Of a stretch of 32,497 nucleotides of DNA, positions 7,760-18,886 are shown piece by piece. The notes under the pieces were generated by a model, which saw nothing but the letters and a program-made list of their open reading frames with translations, was not told the origin of the DNA and made no database searches. A program made the position numbers and the translations under genes. This stretch comes from Lysobacteraceae bacterium (lineage in GTDB: Bacteria > Pseudomonadota > Gammaproteobacteria > Xanthomonadales > Rhodanobacteraceae). The stretch spans positions 1 through 32,497 of the forward strand of contig JAGWIC010000032.1 in NCBI GenBank assembly GCA_028866435.1, read 5' to 3'. Position 1 is the stretch's first letter; each line of letters begins with the position of its first letter.

Positions 7760-8215
7760 TCAGGCGCCCGCCGCGGGCGATGCCCGATCGCGCGGCCGGC
7801 TGTCGATCTGGCGCTGCGCCTGCTGTTCGAGCTTCAGCCGTGCCACGTCCACCGGACGGATCCGCTGAATCGTGCAGGGAAAATAGCGGCGCCCGGTGAG
7901 CACCTTGTCGAAGCGGATCGAGACCTCGCCAAAACTCGAGGTCAGGCCGATCGCATTGGTGTACTGCAGGTTCTGGCAGGGCCCATCCAGGTCGAGCAGC
8001 CACGCCTGGTTGGGCCGGGTATAGATGACGACCTGGCTGTCGCCCAGCGGCTCCCACGACCACAGGCTCAGGAAGCGGAAATGCGGCACCGGCGCACCAG
8101 CCGCGGCGAGATAGGCGGCCTCGCGCTGCTGCTGGCGCTGGGCATAGGGCACGCTGGAACAAGCGGCCATGCCAGCGGCGAGTACCGCGACGATCAACCA
8201 ACGCAGCCCGGCCAT
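7760..8215 (-). CDS. Lipoprotein, DUF6491 family
   Basis: This 151-residue protein has a signal peptide ending in a lipobox (VLAAGMAACSS, lipidated Cys at about residue 19). The mature domain contains HFRFLSLWSWEPLGDSQVVI, then YTRPNQAWLLDLDGPCQNLQ, then CTIQRIRPVDVARL, the layout of DUF6491. The two cysteines (GPCQNL and FPCTIQ) are the conserved pair and probably form a disulfide. The ATG was preferred over a GTG nine bases upstream because GAGGTG sits six bases before it. It likely sits in the periplasm anchored to a membrane. Function unknown. Confidence 0.8.
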   Translation of the reverse strand: MAGLRWLIVAVLAAGMAACSSVPYAQRQQQREAAYLAAAGAPVPHFRFLSLWSWEPLGDSQVVIYTRPNQAWLLDLDGPCQNLQYTNAIGLTSSFGEVSIRFDKVLTGRRYFPCTIQRIRPVDVARLKLEQQAQRQIDSRPRDRASPAAGA

Positions 8216-8293
8216 CAGCACCACCTCGCATGGGAACCTGGGTCCGATAACGCCTGAGACGGCCCGGCGTGCACACGGCCGCCGGGCGTGGCG

Positions 8294-9031
8294 CTACCGC
8301 TTCTTGCCGCCGCCGGGCAAGGGCTGCCACCGGGCGGGATCGAAACCGGCCAGCTCGTAGACCAGGGTCTGCTTCTTGTCGCCGTCGGCGAAGGTCACCT
8401 CGAGGCTGAGCTTGCGGGTCTTCTTCAGCAGGGCCAGGAAGGCCTTGTCGTTGATGATCATCAGCGCCGGCTCGCCGGTACTGGGCGCAAACGCCTTGAT
8501 CCGCACAGTCTTGCCATCGGCATGGCCGAGGATCGTGCAATTGCCGCGGCAGACGAAGCCCGGCTTGCTGCCGTAGAGGAAGACGCTCTGCCCCCAGCTG
8601 GTATGCCGGCGCAGCACCAGCTGCACTTTGTCGCCGGTGACCGGCTCGCTGTTGTAGATCGCGGCCGTGGACTGCGTGCCACCGGCCATCGGCGCCACCT
8701 GGTACACCCACAAGCCCGCCAGACGGTTCTTCTCGCGCTTCGCGGCATAGCGCTGCTCGATCGCCGGCAGGGTCTGCTGCACTTCCTTGGCGGCGTCGCT
8801 GCCGGGGAAGCGGCTGAGGATGTCCTTGCCCATCGCCACCACCATCTCGTCATCGCCGATGCGCACCAGTTGCCGGTACGTGGCCAGGTTGCGCGCCGCC
8901 GTCGCGGCGTCGGCCTGGGCCTGCTGCTGGGCGGCGGTCGGCGCCGGCGCACCGGATGGCTGCGAGCAGGCAGCGAGGGCCACGCCGGCGCAGAGCGCGA
9001 GCGGCAGCAAGGAACGCAGGGCAGATTTCAT
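8294..9031 (-). CDS. Lipoprotein of unknown function
   Basis: This 245-residue protein has a signal peptide and lipobox (LALCAGVALAACSQPS, lipidated Cys at about 22). A low-complexity Ala/Gln spacer (AAQQQAQADAATAARN) follows, then a helical segment (YRQLVRIGDDEMVVAMGKDI) and a C-terminal beta-rich domain. That domain includes a Cys pair (GFVCRGNCTILGHADG) and WGQSVFLYGSKPGF. I do not recognise the family. The CRGNC pair and the VRIKAFAPSTGEPALMIIN strands suggest a periplasmic beta sandwich. No strong ribosome-binding site precedes the ATG, but the signal peptide fixes the start. It is divergent from the MFS transporter gene, with 139 bases between the two start codons. Confidence 0.75.
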   Translation of the reverse strand: MKSALRSLLPLALCAGVALAACSQPSGAPAPTAAQQQAQADAATAARNLATYRQLVRIGDDEMVVAMGKDILSRFPGSDAAKEVQQTLPAIEQRYAAKREKNRLAGLWVYQVAPMAGGTQSTAAIYNSEPVTGDKVQLVLRRHTSWGQSVFLYGSKPGFVCRGNCTILGHADGKTVRIKAFAPSTGEPALMIINDKAFLALLKKTRKLSLEVTFADGDKKQTLVYELAGFDPARWQPLPGGGKKR

Positions 9032-9170
9032 CGACGCGATACCGATCCGGAACAGGCCGCTAGCTTGGAACGCGCCACCGGTCCGGCGCAACCCCGCCGT
9101 CGCCCGGACGTCCGGCACTGTGCGGCCAGCGACGGCGGCCCGATAATGGCCGCCCACGCAAGGACCACCG

Positions 9171-10433
9171 ATGCCCCCAGCCACCAAGCCCGCGGCCGAT
9201 TCGCTGCTCAGGCACCGCGCCTTCGTCGCCTTCTGGCTGGCCAGAACCGCCTCCGGCTTCGGCTTCCAGATGCTGGCGGTGGCGGTCGGCTGGCAGATCT
9301 ATGCGATCACCGGCCGCGCGCTCGACCTGGGCCTGATCGGCCTGGCGCAGTTCATCCCCTCGCTGCTGCTGGCGTTGCCGGCCGGGCACCTGGCCGACCA
9401 GTTCGAGCGGCGCCGGATCGTGCTGTACGGGCAAATCGTGGAATGGCTGGCGATCGCGGTGCTGGCGGGCATGAGCCTGGCGCAGGGGATCCACGAGCTG
9501 GGCATCCTCGCCCTGGTGTTCGTCATCGGCACCGCCAAGGCGTTCGAGTTTCCCGCGCTGCAGTCGATCGTGCCGGCGCTGGTCCCGGCGCGGATCCTGC
9601 CGCGCGCGATGGCGGTGAACGCCTCGGCCGGCCAGGCGGCGATGATCATGGGTCCGGCGCTGGGCGGCTTCCTCTATATCGCCGGGCCGGGCGTGGTCTA
9701 CACGGTGGCCGCCGTGCTGTATCTGATTTCGGTGGTCCTGCTCAGCCGCCTGCGCTACGAGCAGGCGCCACCGCGACGCGAGCCGGCCACGCTGAAAACG
9801 CTGTTCGCCGGCGTGCATTTCATTCGCCGCCGACCCGATGTGCTGGGCGTGATCTCGCTGGACCTGTTCGCCGTGCTGCTGGGTGGCGCCACCGCGCTGC
9901 TGCCGATTTTCGCCAGGGACATCCTGCACACCGGCCCCTGGGGGCTGGGCCTGCTGCGCGCCGCACCGGCGGTGGGCGCGCTGCTGATGTCGCTGTGGCT
10001 GGCGCGCAACAGCATGGAGCGCCGCGTCGGCCCGATCATGTTCGCTTCGGTGGCGGGTTTCGGCGTGGCCACCCTGGTATTCGCGCTGTCCACCACGCTG
10101 TGGCTGTCGCTCGCCGCCCTGTTCGCGCTGGGCGCGTTCGACATGGTCAGCATGGTGATCCGCGGCGCCCTGGTGCAGCTGGACACGCCGGACGAGATGC
10201 GCGGCCGGGTCAGCGCGGTCAATGCGATCTTCATCAATACCTCCAACCAGCTGGGCGAGTTCGAGTCGGGCCTGCTGGCGGCGCTGGTCGGCGCCGTGGG
10301 CTCGGCGGTGATCGGCGGCATCGGCACCTTGCTGGTGGTGGGCGCCTGGATGGCGATGTTCCCCGCGCTGCGGCGACGCCAGCGCCTGCATGTCGAGGTG
10401 GCCACGGCCGACGATGCCGCCGCCACGATCTAG
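9171..10433 (+). CDS. MFS transporter, EntS/MFS_3-like
   Basis: This 420-residue inner-membrane transporter has about 12 hydrophobic helices and the MFS loop 2-3 signature in GHLADQFERRRIVLYG. The N-terminus (FVAFWLARTASGFGFQMLAV, GWQIYAITG) and the NQLGEFESGLLA motif near helix 11 are typical of the EntS/MFS_3 group. That group includes siderophore and macrolide exporters. The substrate cannot be told from sequence, and no siderophore genes are nearby. AAGGA seven bases before the ATG supports the start. It is followed 86 bases later by the ElaB/DUF883-like gene on the same strand. Confidence 0.92.
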   Translation: MPPATKPAADSLLRHRAFVAFWLARTASGFGFQMLAVAVGWQIYAITGRALDLGLIGLAQFIPSLLLALPAGHLADQFERRRIVLYGQIVEWLAIAVLAGMSLAQGIHELGILALVFVIGTAKAFEFPALQSIVPALVPARILPRAMAVNASAGQAAMIMGPALGGFLYIAGPGVVYTVAAVLYLISVVLLSRLRYEQAPPRREPATLKTLFAGVHFIRRRPDVLGVISLDLFAVLLGGATALLPIFARDILHTGPWGLGLLRAAPAVGALLMSLWLARNSMERRVGPIMFASVAGFGVATLVFALSTTLWLSLAALFALGAFDMVSMVIRGALVQLDTPDEMRGRVSAVNAIFINTSNQLGEFESGLLAALVGAVGSAVIGGIGTLLVVGAWMAMFPALRRRQRLHVEVATADDAAATI

Positions 10434-10519
10434 GAGCGTGGGTGGCGCAGTCGCGCGCATTTACGCATCGCTCACGGCGGCGGTGGCAGGCTGCATCCCG
10501 CATACCGAGGAGAGCCGCC

Positions 10520-10852
10520 ATGCGCCACCGTGACATCGAGCGCCAGATCCGCGACAGCGCCGAGCGCGCGGGAGAGCGTGCACGCGAATACGCCGATGGC
10601 GCCGGCAGCGGCGCGCAGGGCCTGCTGGAACGCGGACGCCGACGCATCAACGAACGTTTCGGCACGCGCGGCAGGAACTATGGCCGCCAGCTGTCGCATG
10701 CGGCCGAGGACTTCGCCGACGAGGCGCAGTACCAGTATCGCCGGATGCGCCGCCAGGTCAGCCGCCACCCGGCGGCAACCCTGGCGATCGTGGCCGGAAC
10801 CATCGGCGCGTTCCTGCTGCTGCGCCGCGCGTTCCGCAGCGACGACGACTGA
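10520..10852 (+). CDS. ElaB/YqjD/DUF883-like membrane-anchored protein
   Basis: This 110-residue, strongly charged protein is helical and Arg-rich (MRHRDIERQIRDSAERAGER) over residues 1-80. It has a single C-terminal hydrophobic helix preceded by the family hallmark RRMRRQVSRHPAATLAIVAG and followed by LLLRRAFRSDDD. This is the layout of ElaB/YqjD/DUF883 proteins, tail-anchored inner-membrane proteins reported in E. coli to bind ribosomes in stationary phase. GAGGAGA eight bases before the ATG is a strong ribosome-binding site. The following 17-bp perfect hairpin ends the transcript. Confidence 0.8.
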   Translation: MRHRDIERQIRDSAERAGERAREYADGAGSGAQGLLERGRRRINERFGTRGRNYGRQLSHAAEDFADEAQYQYRRMRRQVSRHPAATLAIVAGTIGAFLLLRRAFRSDDD

Positions 10853-10873
10853 TCGTTGCGCGGTGCCAGGCCC

Positions 10874-10911
10874 GACATGAAGAGCCCGCCTTGCGGCGGG
10901 CTCTTCATGTC
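10874..10911. terminator. Bidirectional hairpin terminator, perfect 17-bp stem
   Basis: Positions 10874-10890 pair perfectly with 10895-10911 around a TTGC loop. It lies between the convergent ElaB-like gene (stop at 10852) and aceE (stop at 10923), so it can serve both. There is no T-tract on either side, so it may act with Rho or mainly as an RNA 3'-end stabiliser. Confidence 0.85.
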
Positions 10912-10922
10912 GCGAGGGTCGT

Positions 10923-13616
10923 TCAGACCGTCATCGGGTTGGGCTTGTCCTGGTCGAGCTTGTATTCCTTGATCGCCCGGCTGACGTCCTTGGCGTTGAC
11001 CTTGCCGTCCTTGGCCAGCGCCGCCAACGCGGCGTGGGCGACCCAGTAGCGGTCGACCTCGAAGAACCCGCGCAGGTGCGCCCGCGTGTCCGAACGGCCG
11101 AAGCCGTCGGTGCCGAGCACGGTGTAGCGCATGCCCTCGGGCAGGAAGGCGCGGACCTGGTCGGCGAACTCGCGCACGTAGTCGGTGGCGGCGATCGCCG
11201 GCCCCTGGCGACCTTCGAGCAGGCCGGTGATGTAGGGGACGCGCTGTTCCGACTCCGGATGCAGGCGATTCCAGCGCTCCGCGTCGAAGCCGTCGCGACG
11301 CAGCTCGATGAAGCTGGGGCAGGACCAGATGTCGGACTTCACGCCGAAATCCTTCTCCAGCAGCTCGGCGGCGGCGATCACTTCGCGCAGGATCGTGCCC
11401 GAACCCAGCAGCTGCACGCGCGGCTCGCCCTTCTTCGGCTTGCCACCGTCCTTGAACAGGTACATGCCCTTGATGACGCCCTCCTCGCAGCCGGCCGGCA
11501 TGTCCGGATGGGGGTAGTTCTCGTTCATCACGGTGACGTAGTAGTAGATGTCCTCCTGCTCCTGCATCATCCGGCGCGTGCCGTCCTGCAGGATCACCGC
11601 CACTTCGTACGAGAACGTGGGGTCGTACGCCTTCACGTTCGGGATCGCGCCGGCCATCAGGTGCGAGTGGCCGTCCTCGTGCTGCAGGCCCTCGCCGTTG
11701 AGCGTGGTGCGGCCGGCGGTACCGCCGACCAGGAAGCCGCGCGCGCGCATGTCGCCCGAGGCCCAGCACTGGTCGCCGATGCGCTGGAAGCCGAACATCG
11801 AGTAGTAGATGAAGAACGGCAGCATCGCCTGGTTGCTGACCGAATAGCTGCTCGCCGCCGCCATCCACGAGGCCATGCCGCCTGCCTCGCTGATGCCCTG
11901 CTGCAGCACCTGGCCCTTCTGGTCTTCGCGGTAGTACAGCAGCTGGTCGGAATCCTGCGGCTTGTACTTCTGGCCGAACGGCGCATAGATGCCGATCTGG
12001 CGGAACATGCCCTCCATGCCGAAGGTGCGCGCCTCGTCGGCGACGATCGGCACCACGCGCTCGCCCAGCTGCTTGTCGCGCAGCAGCAGGTTGATGCCGC
12101 GCACCAGCGCCATCGTGGTCGAGATCTCGCGCTCGCCGGAGCCGCGGGTGATCTGCTCGAACGCCGACAGCTCCGGCGCCTTCAGCTTCGCCTCGGCCTG
12201 GCGGCGACGCTGCGGCAGGAAACCGCCCAGCGCCTTGCGCCGTTCCATCATGTACTGCACTTCCGGGGAATCCTTGCCCGGGTGGTAGTACGGCACGTCC
12301 TTGAGCTTGTCGTCCGGGATCGGGATCTGGAAGCGGTCGCGGAAATGACGCACCGAATCGCTGTCCAGCTTCTTCTGCTGGTGGGTCGGGTTCTGCGACT
12401 CGCCGGCCGAGCCCATGCCGTAGCCCTTGACCGTCTTGGCCAGGATCACCGTGGGCATGCCCTTGGTCTGGGTCGCCGCGTGATACGCCGCGTAGACCTT
12501 GTGCGGATCGTGGCCACCGCGGTTCAGGCGCCAGATGTCGTCGTCGCTGAGGTTGGCGACCATCTCGCGCGTTTCCGGGTACTTGCCGAAGAAATGCTCG
12601 CGCGTGTAGGCGCCACCGAAGGCCTTGCAGGCCTGGTACTCGCCGTCGACGGTCTCCATCATCAGCTTGCGCAGCACGCCCTTGTGGTCGCGGGCGAGGA
12701 GCGGATCCCAGTAGCTGCCCCAGACCAGCTTGATCGTGTTCCAGCCGCCGCCACGGAACGCGCCCTCCAGCTCCTGGATGATCTTGCCGTTGCCGCGCAC
12801 CGGGCCGTCCAGCCGCTGCAGGTTGCAGTTGATCACGAAGATCAGGTTGTCCAGGCCCTCGCGGCCGGCCAGCGAGATCGCGCCGAGCGACTCCGGCTCG
12901 TCGCACTCGCCATCGCCCATGAAGCACCACACCTTGCGGTCGCTCTTGGGGATCAGGCCGCGGTGCTCAAGGTACTTGAAGAACTGCGCCTGGTAGATCG
13001 CCTGGATCGGGCCCAGGCCCATCGACACCGTCGGCACCTGCCAGTAGTCCGGCATCAGCCACGGATGCGGGTACGACGACAGCGCGCGGCCGTGGCCGAC
13101 CACTTCCATGCGGAACAGGTCGAGCTGGTCCTCGGCCAGGCGGCCTTCGAGGAACGAGCGCGCATAGATGCCGGGGCTGGAATGGCCCTGATGCAGGATC
13201 AGGTCGCCCGGATGGTCGGCCGAGGGCGCGCGCCAGAAGTGGTTGAAGCCGACGTCGTACAGGGTCGCCGAGGAGGCGAAGCTGGCGATGTGGCCGCCGA
13301 GTTCGCCCGGCTTGCGGTTGGCGCGCACCACCATCGCCATCGCGTTCCAGCGGATCAGGGTGCGGATGCGCCACTCCATCGCCGCGTCGCCGGGGCTCTT
13401 CGCCTCCTGCCCGGGCGCGATGGTGTTGACGTATTCGGTGGTCGGGTCGAATGGCAGATAGCCACCCGAACGACGTGTCGTGTCGACCATGCGCTCGAGC
13501 AGGTAATGCGCGCGCTCGGTGCCGTCGTGCTGGATCACTGCGTCGAGCGAGTCGACCCACTCGCGGGTTTCGGTGGGGTCGATGTCCTGGTTGAGGATAT
13601 CGTCGAGCTGATCCAT
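10923..13616 (-). CDS. aceE: Pyruvate dehydrogenase E1 component, homodimeric type
   Basis: This thiamine-diphosphate-dependent subunit decarboxylates pyruvate and passes acetyl to the lipoyl domain of E2. The 897-residue length matches E. coli AceE (887). The ThDP/Mg motif is GDGECDEPES followed by INCNLQRLDGPVRGNGK. Other conserved blocks are LGGHIASFASSATLYDVGFN, QGHSSPGIYARSFLEGRL and PTVSMGLGPIQAIYQAQF. The N-terminal QDIDPTETREWVDSLDAVI is the E2-binding region. The start at MDQLDDIL is supported by GGAGAA six bases upstream; an extension of 22 codons lacks support. The E2 partner is about 10 kb away. A candidate promoter lies at 13689-13718. Confidence 0.97.
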   Translation of the reverse strand: MDQLDDILNQDIDPTETREWVDSLDAVIQHDGTERAHYLLERMVDTTRRSGGYLPFDPTTEYVNTIAPGQEAKSPGDAAMEWRIRTLIRWNAMAMVVRANRKPGELGGHIASFASSATLYDVGFNHFWRAPSADHPGDLILHQGHSSPGIYARSFLEGRLAEDQLDLFRMEVVGHGRALSSYPHPWLMPDYWQVPTVSMGLGPIQAIYQAQFFKYLEHRGLIPKSDRKVWCFMGDGECDEPESLGAISLAGREGLDNLIFVINCNLQRLDGPVRGNGKIIQELEGAFRGGGWNTIKLVWGSYWDPLLARDHKGVLRKLMMETVDGEYQACKAFGGAYTREHFFGKYPETREMVANLSDDDIWRLNRGGHDPHKVYAAYHAATQTKGMPTVILAKTVKGYGMGSAGESQNPTHQQKKLDSDSVRHFRDRFQIPIPDDKLKDVPYYHPGKDSPEVQYMMERRKALGGFLPQRRRQAEAKLKAPELSAFEQITRGSGEREISTTMALVRGINLLLRDKQLGERVVPIVADEARTFGMEGMFRQIGIYAPFGQKYKPQDSDQLLYYREDQKGQVLQQGISEAGGMASWMAAASSYSVSNQAMLPFFIYYSMFGFQRIGDQCWASGDMRARGFLVGGTAGRTTLNGEGLQHEDGHSHLMAGAIPNVKAYDPTFSYEVAVILQDGTRRMMQEQEDIYYYVTVMNENYPHPDMPAGCEEGVIKGMYLFKDGGKPKKGEPRVQLLGSGTILREVIAAAELLEKDFGVKSDIWSCPSFIELRRDGFDAERWNRLHPESEQRVPYITGLLEGRQGPAIAATDYVREFADQVRAFLPEGMRYTVLGTDGFGRSDTRAHLRGFFEVDRYWVAHAALAALAKDGKVNAKDVSRAIKEYKLDQDKPNPMTV

Positions 13617-13688
13617 GAAGTTCTCCACGGCACGCTTGGAAGTGCCTGCAAGGGGCGCGCCGCCGGGGATGCGGCGCGGCAACGGTTA

Positions 13689-13718
13689 AGTTTAGCGGGA
13701 CGCCGCGGCGCGCGCCAA
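13689..13718 (-). promoter_or_regulatory. Candidate sigma-70 promoter for aceE
   Basis: On the minus strand TTGGCG (13713-13718) and TAAACT (13689-13694) are separated by 18 bases in the 142-base gap between maeB and aceE. The predicted start would give a leader of about 65 bases, long enough for regulation. Confidence 0.4.
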
Positions 13719-13758
13719 ATGGACGTCCGTACGCTCGCGCACGGGTATCTTCGCGCGC

Positions 13759-16047
<2,289 letters not shown>

Positions 16048-16102
16048 GGGTGTGCTTTTGTCGGGAGGGGGTAGTCACCGCGCCAGTGCCGATGACCGCC
16101 CG

Positions 16103-16111
16103 ATATTAGCA
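16103..16111 (-). promoter_or_regulatory. Candidate extended -10 promoter for maeB
   Basis: The minus strand reads TGCTAATAT, an extended -10 (TGn plus TAATAT), about 56 bases before the maeB start codon. No good -35 is visible, which is typical of extended -10 promoters. Confidence 0.4.
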
Positions 16112-16155
16112 TCCGCAAGCGGCTGGAGATGGCGCCCTGCCACCCCCTGTTTGTC

Positions 16156-17445
16156 TCATGTACTGAGCAGCAGTTCGTCTTCCTGCACCCGGTTCATGTG
16201 GATGCGGTTGATGAACAGCGAGAAGGCGAGCTTGCCGGCCAGCCCGTGCACGCGCTGCATCCAGGGCGGCAACCACAACGGCGGCAGGATGACGCCGCTC
16301 TCGAAGTGCGGCTGCAGGCTGATCACGTCGGCCAGCGCCAGCTTGCCGGCGAACAGGTGCCGCAACAGGTCCATCCGGCGCTGCTTCAGCGCCCAGCGGA
16401 AGAAGGTGTGCACGGTGAGCAGGCCGGACAGGTAGACGTTGTCCTTGGCGAACGCCGCGCCGCCGCCGAGCGGCACGCCGCGGAATACCCGCTGGGTCGA
16501 ATGGAAGCTGTCCGCCACCGTCTGCCCGCGCTCGCTGAAAAAGCGGTAGACCTCGACGAAATCGGCCCCCTGCAAGGCCATGTCGATCGCCAGGATGCGC
16601 AGGCTGATGCGCTTGAGCCGGGTGATGTCGATGGCGCCGGACATCAGCTCGGCGAACACTGCCAGGCCCTCCTGGGTGGCCGTGACCCGCGGCGACGTGC
16701 GCCCCATCGAGGCCAGCAGCGGCTGCCGGCGGCCATTGAGCGCGGTCAGCGAATGCACGAAGGCCTCGTGCGCCAGCAACTGGTGGCGGTCGTAGTCGCT
16801 GAAGCAGGCGCCGCCGCGCAGGCGGATCCGGGTGGCGCCGGCGGCGGCCTTCGCGGTGAGCTCGGGATCAACCTCGACACTGATCTTGCCGGCCCCGAAA
16901 AAGGCATCGAGGGTGCCGGCCAGGTCGGCCCGCAGCACGTCGGCCGGGATGTTGATGCTGCTGTCGTCGGCCAGCAGGTCGGCACCCAGCTCGTCCGACA
17001 GCTCGACGAAATAGCGGGCGGCGTCGAGGTTGCTGCGCTGGCTGCCCGGAATCATGTCGTCCGGGCGGCCGTAAAGCGCGATGGAGGGCGCGGTCACGCC
17101 GGCGGTGCCGACCGCTTCCAGCATGCCCGCGGCGATCCGCCAAGACTCGGCGCTGCGCCGCAGGTACTCGCCCAGCGGGTCGACATCCGCCGGGTCGCTG
17201 CCGCCGGCGGCCGCTTCGATCGCCGCCAGCTCGGCACGCGCCTCGCCCAGGTCGGGCACGCTGTAATGCACCGTGGGCAGGGTGAACCGGCCCCGGTCGT
17301 AGGCCTCGATCATGCGGTTTTCCAGCGAGGCCGGCCAGGCCACGGTGGACAGCACGTGGATCGGGCGCACCGCGGCCAGCAGGCGCTGGTCCAGCGCCGC
17401 GTAGCGTTGCAGCCCGGCCGCCACCGGCTTGCCGGGGGCACTCAC
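16156..17445 (-). CDS. QEGLA-motif protein, DUF1704 (flavohemoglobin expression-modulating / metallocarboxypeptidase-like)
   Basis: This 429-residue protein is named for its motif TQEGLAVFAELMSG and carries the gluzincin-like pair of that family: a helix LLAHEAFVHSLTAL (HExxxH) followed by QEGLA with the downstream Glu. This arrangement is shared with eukaryotic MATCAP/KIAA0895 tyrosine carboxypeptidases, so a metallopeptidase activity is plausible; the bacterial substrate is not established. The start is a GTG, chosen because GGAGGG lies eight bases upstream (GGAGGGTATCGCG-GTG) and homologous-looking sequence starts there; the frame is open 70 codons further but is unconserved in character. 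It lies 108 bases upstream of maeB on the same strand. Confidence 0.9.
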   Translation of the reverse strand: MSAPGKPVAAGLQRYAALDQRLLAAVRPIHVLSTVAWPASLENRMIEAYDRGRFTLPTVHYSVPDLGEARAELAAIEAAAGGSDPADVDPLGEYLRRSAESWRIAAGMLEAVGTAGVTAPSIALYGRPDDMIPGSQRSNLDAARYFVELSDELGADLLADDSSINIPADVLRADLAGTLDAFFGAGKISVEVDPELTAKAAAGATRIRLRGGACFSDYDRHQLLAHEAFVHSLTALNGRRQPLLASMGRTSPRVTATQEGLAVFAELMSGAIDITRLKRISLRILAIDMALQGADFVEVYRFFSERGQTVADSFHSTQRVFRGVPLGGGAAFAKDNVYLSGLLTVHTFFRWALKQRRMDLLRHLFAGKLALADVISLQPHFESGVILPPLWLPPWMQRVHGLAGKLAFSLFINRIHMNRVQEDELLLST

Positions 17446-17632
17446 CGCGATACCCTCCGCAGGCTGTCGACGCGCCCGAAGCGCGAGCCGGTGCGCGTCG
17501 GCAGCCGCCACGGCAAGGTGCCGGCCAAGGCCGCAACGGCGGGCCGCGGCGGCGGGAAAACCCGCCTGTGCAACACGGTGGACGATGAGGACAATCGACG
17601 CATGGCTCGACCCCTGGTGTGCGGATGGTAGC

Positions 17633-17658
17633 GCCTTGCGGCCACGCTGCCGCAAGGC
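17633..17658 (-). terminator. Hairpin terminator after rsgA
   Basis: A perfect 10-bp stem (17633-17642 with 17649-17658) with a 6-base loop lies ten bases after the rsgA stop codon. There is no T-tract. The rest of the 222-base gap to the QEGLA gene shows nothing else clear. Confidence 0.7.
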
Positions 17659-17667
17659 TTGGCCGGG

Positions 17668-18723
17668 CTAGTCGCGCTCGCGCTGGCCGCGATGCCCTCG
17701 CGGCGGCTCGATCGGGCGACCGCCGCGCTGGCGGCGCAGGCGCGCCTCCAGCGTGGCCGCCTGCTCCTCGCGCTCGTCGTGCAGCTTCAGGTAGTTCCGC
17801 CAGCGGCCCGCGGTCAGTTCGCCATTGCCCAGCGCCACCTGCACCGCGCAGCCCGGCTCGCTGCCGTGGCCGCAATCGGCAAACCGGCATTGCTCGGCCA
17901 GGACCTCGATGTCGGCAAACAGGTCGAGGTTCTCCTCGCCGGTGAGCTTGAGCTCGCGCATGCCGGGGGTATCGATCAGGCAGCCGCCACTGGGCAACTG
18001 CAGCAAGGCGCGATGGGTGGTGGTGTGGCGGCCGCGGCTGTCGTGGCTGCGCACGGCGGCGGTGGCCATGGTGGCCGTCCCCAGCAAGGTGTTGGTCAGG
18101 GTCGACTTGCCGGCGCCGGAGGACCCCACCAGCACCGCGCTGTCGCCCGGCTGCAGGTACTGCGCCAGCAGCGCCGCGCTCGCCGGGTCCTTGCAGTTGA
18201 GCGGGTGGATCGGCGTGCCGTGGGGCAATCGCTCGCGCAGCGCCGCCGTCACGGCGGCGGCGTCCTCATGGGTATCGAGCTTGCTCAGCAATACCACCGG
18301 CTGGGCGCCGGAATCCTCGGTCAGGGACAGGTAACGCTCGATCCGGGCCGGGTTGAAATCGCCGTCCAGCCCGGTCAGCACCAGCACGTAGTCGATATTG
18401 GTGGCGATCAGCTGGCGCTCGTAGCGCTCGCCCGCCGCCGCCCGCGACAGCACGGTGCGGCGGGGCGCCACCGAGACGATATGCGCCGGCGTGCCGGCGG
18501 CCACTTCGACGAAATCGCCGACCACCGGACGCTCGACCGGGTCGATCCCGCGCTTGAGGAAGCGCCCGTCCGGCTGCGCGCCGAACAGGGTGGCGCCGTC
18601 GTGCAGCTCGTAGCCCGCGCGGTGCTGGGCAACGACCCGGGCCAGGCGCAGCCCGGCGCCGGGCAAGGCGTCACCACGCCAGCCGATATGCCGCAGTCGT
18701 GCAATGGTCTCGGCATCACTCAT
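17668..18723 (-). CDS. rsgA: Ribosome small-subunit-dependent GTPase A
   Basis: This circularly permuted GTPase helps mature the 30S ribosomal subunit. The order is as expected: an OB-fold N-terminal domain, then the G4-like motif VVLLSKLD, then the P-loop GSSGAGKST, then the G3 motif DTPGMREL, then the C-terminal zinc site CRFADCGHGSEPGC. The length of 351 residues is normal. Two starts are possible: MSDAE at 18723 (used) and MHTDN at 18741; neither has a Shine-Dalgarno. A possible -10 (CATAAT) at 18751-18756 would start the transcript near 18744, leaving only about 3 bases before 18741, which favours 18723. It is divergent from the aminotransferase gene. Confidence 0.95.
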   Translation of the reverse strand: MSDAETIARLRHIGWRGDALPGAGLRLARVVAQHRAGYELHDGATLFGAQPDGRFLKRGIDPVERPVVGDFVEVAAGTPAHIVSVAPRRTVLSRAAAGERYERQLIATNIDYVLVLTGLDGDFNPARIERYLSLTEDSGAQPVVLLSKLDTHEDAAAVTAALRERLPHGTPIHPLNCKDPASAALLAQYLQPGDSAVLVGSSGAGKSTLTNTLLGTATMATAAVRSHDSRGRHTTTHRALLQLPSGGCLIDTPGMRELKLTGEENLDLFADIEVLAEQCRFADCGHGSEPGCAVQVALGNGELTAGRWRNYLKLHDEREEQAATLEARLRRQRGGRPIEPPRGHRGQRERD

Positions 18724-18750
18724 GGCGTTGTCTGTGTGCATGGTGGGGCG

Positions 18751-18756
18751 ATTATG
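18751..18756 (-). promoter_or_regulatory. Possible -10 element (CATAAT) for rsgA
   Basis: CATAAT on the minus strand lies 28 bases before the chosen rsgA start in the 163-base divergent gap. No good -35 element is seen. It is the only A/T-rich hexamer close to the gene. Confidence 0.3.
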
Positions 18757-18886
18757 CCCTGCCTTAAGGCTGCCAGACGATGAACCGCCCAGGCGCCCAC
18801 AAATCCTCGCGCTGCACTGCATCACGCTGCTAGCATCCAGTGCCCCGCCCCGTGGCCGGATTCCCACCTACCCGAAGGAACCTGCG

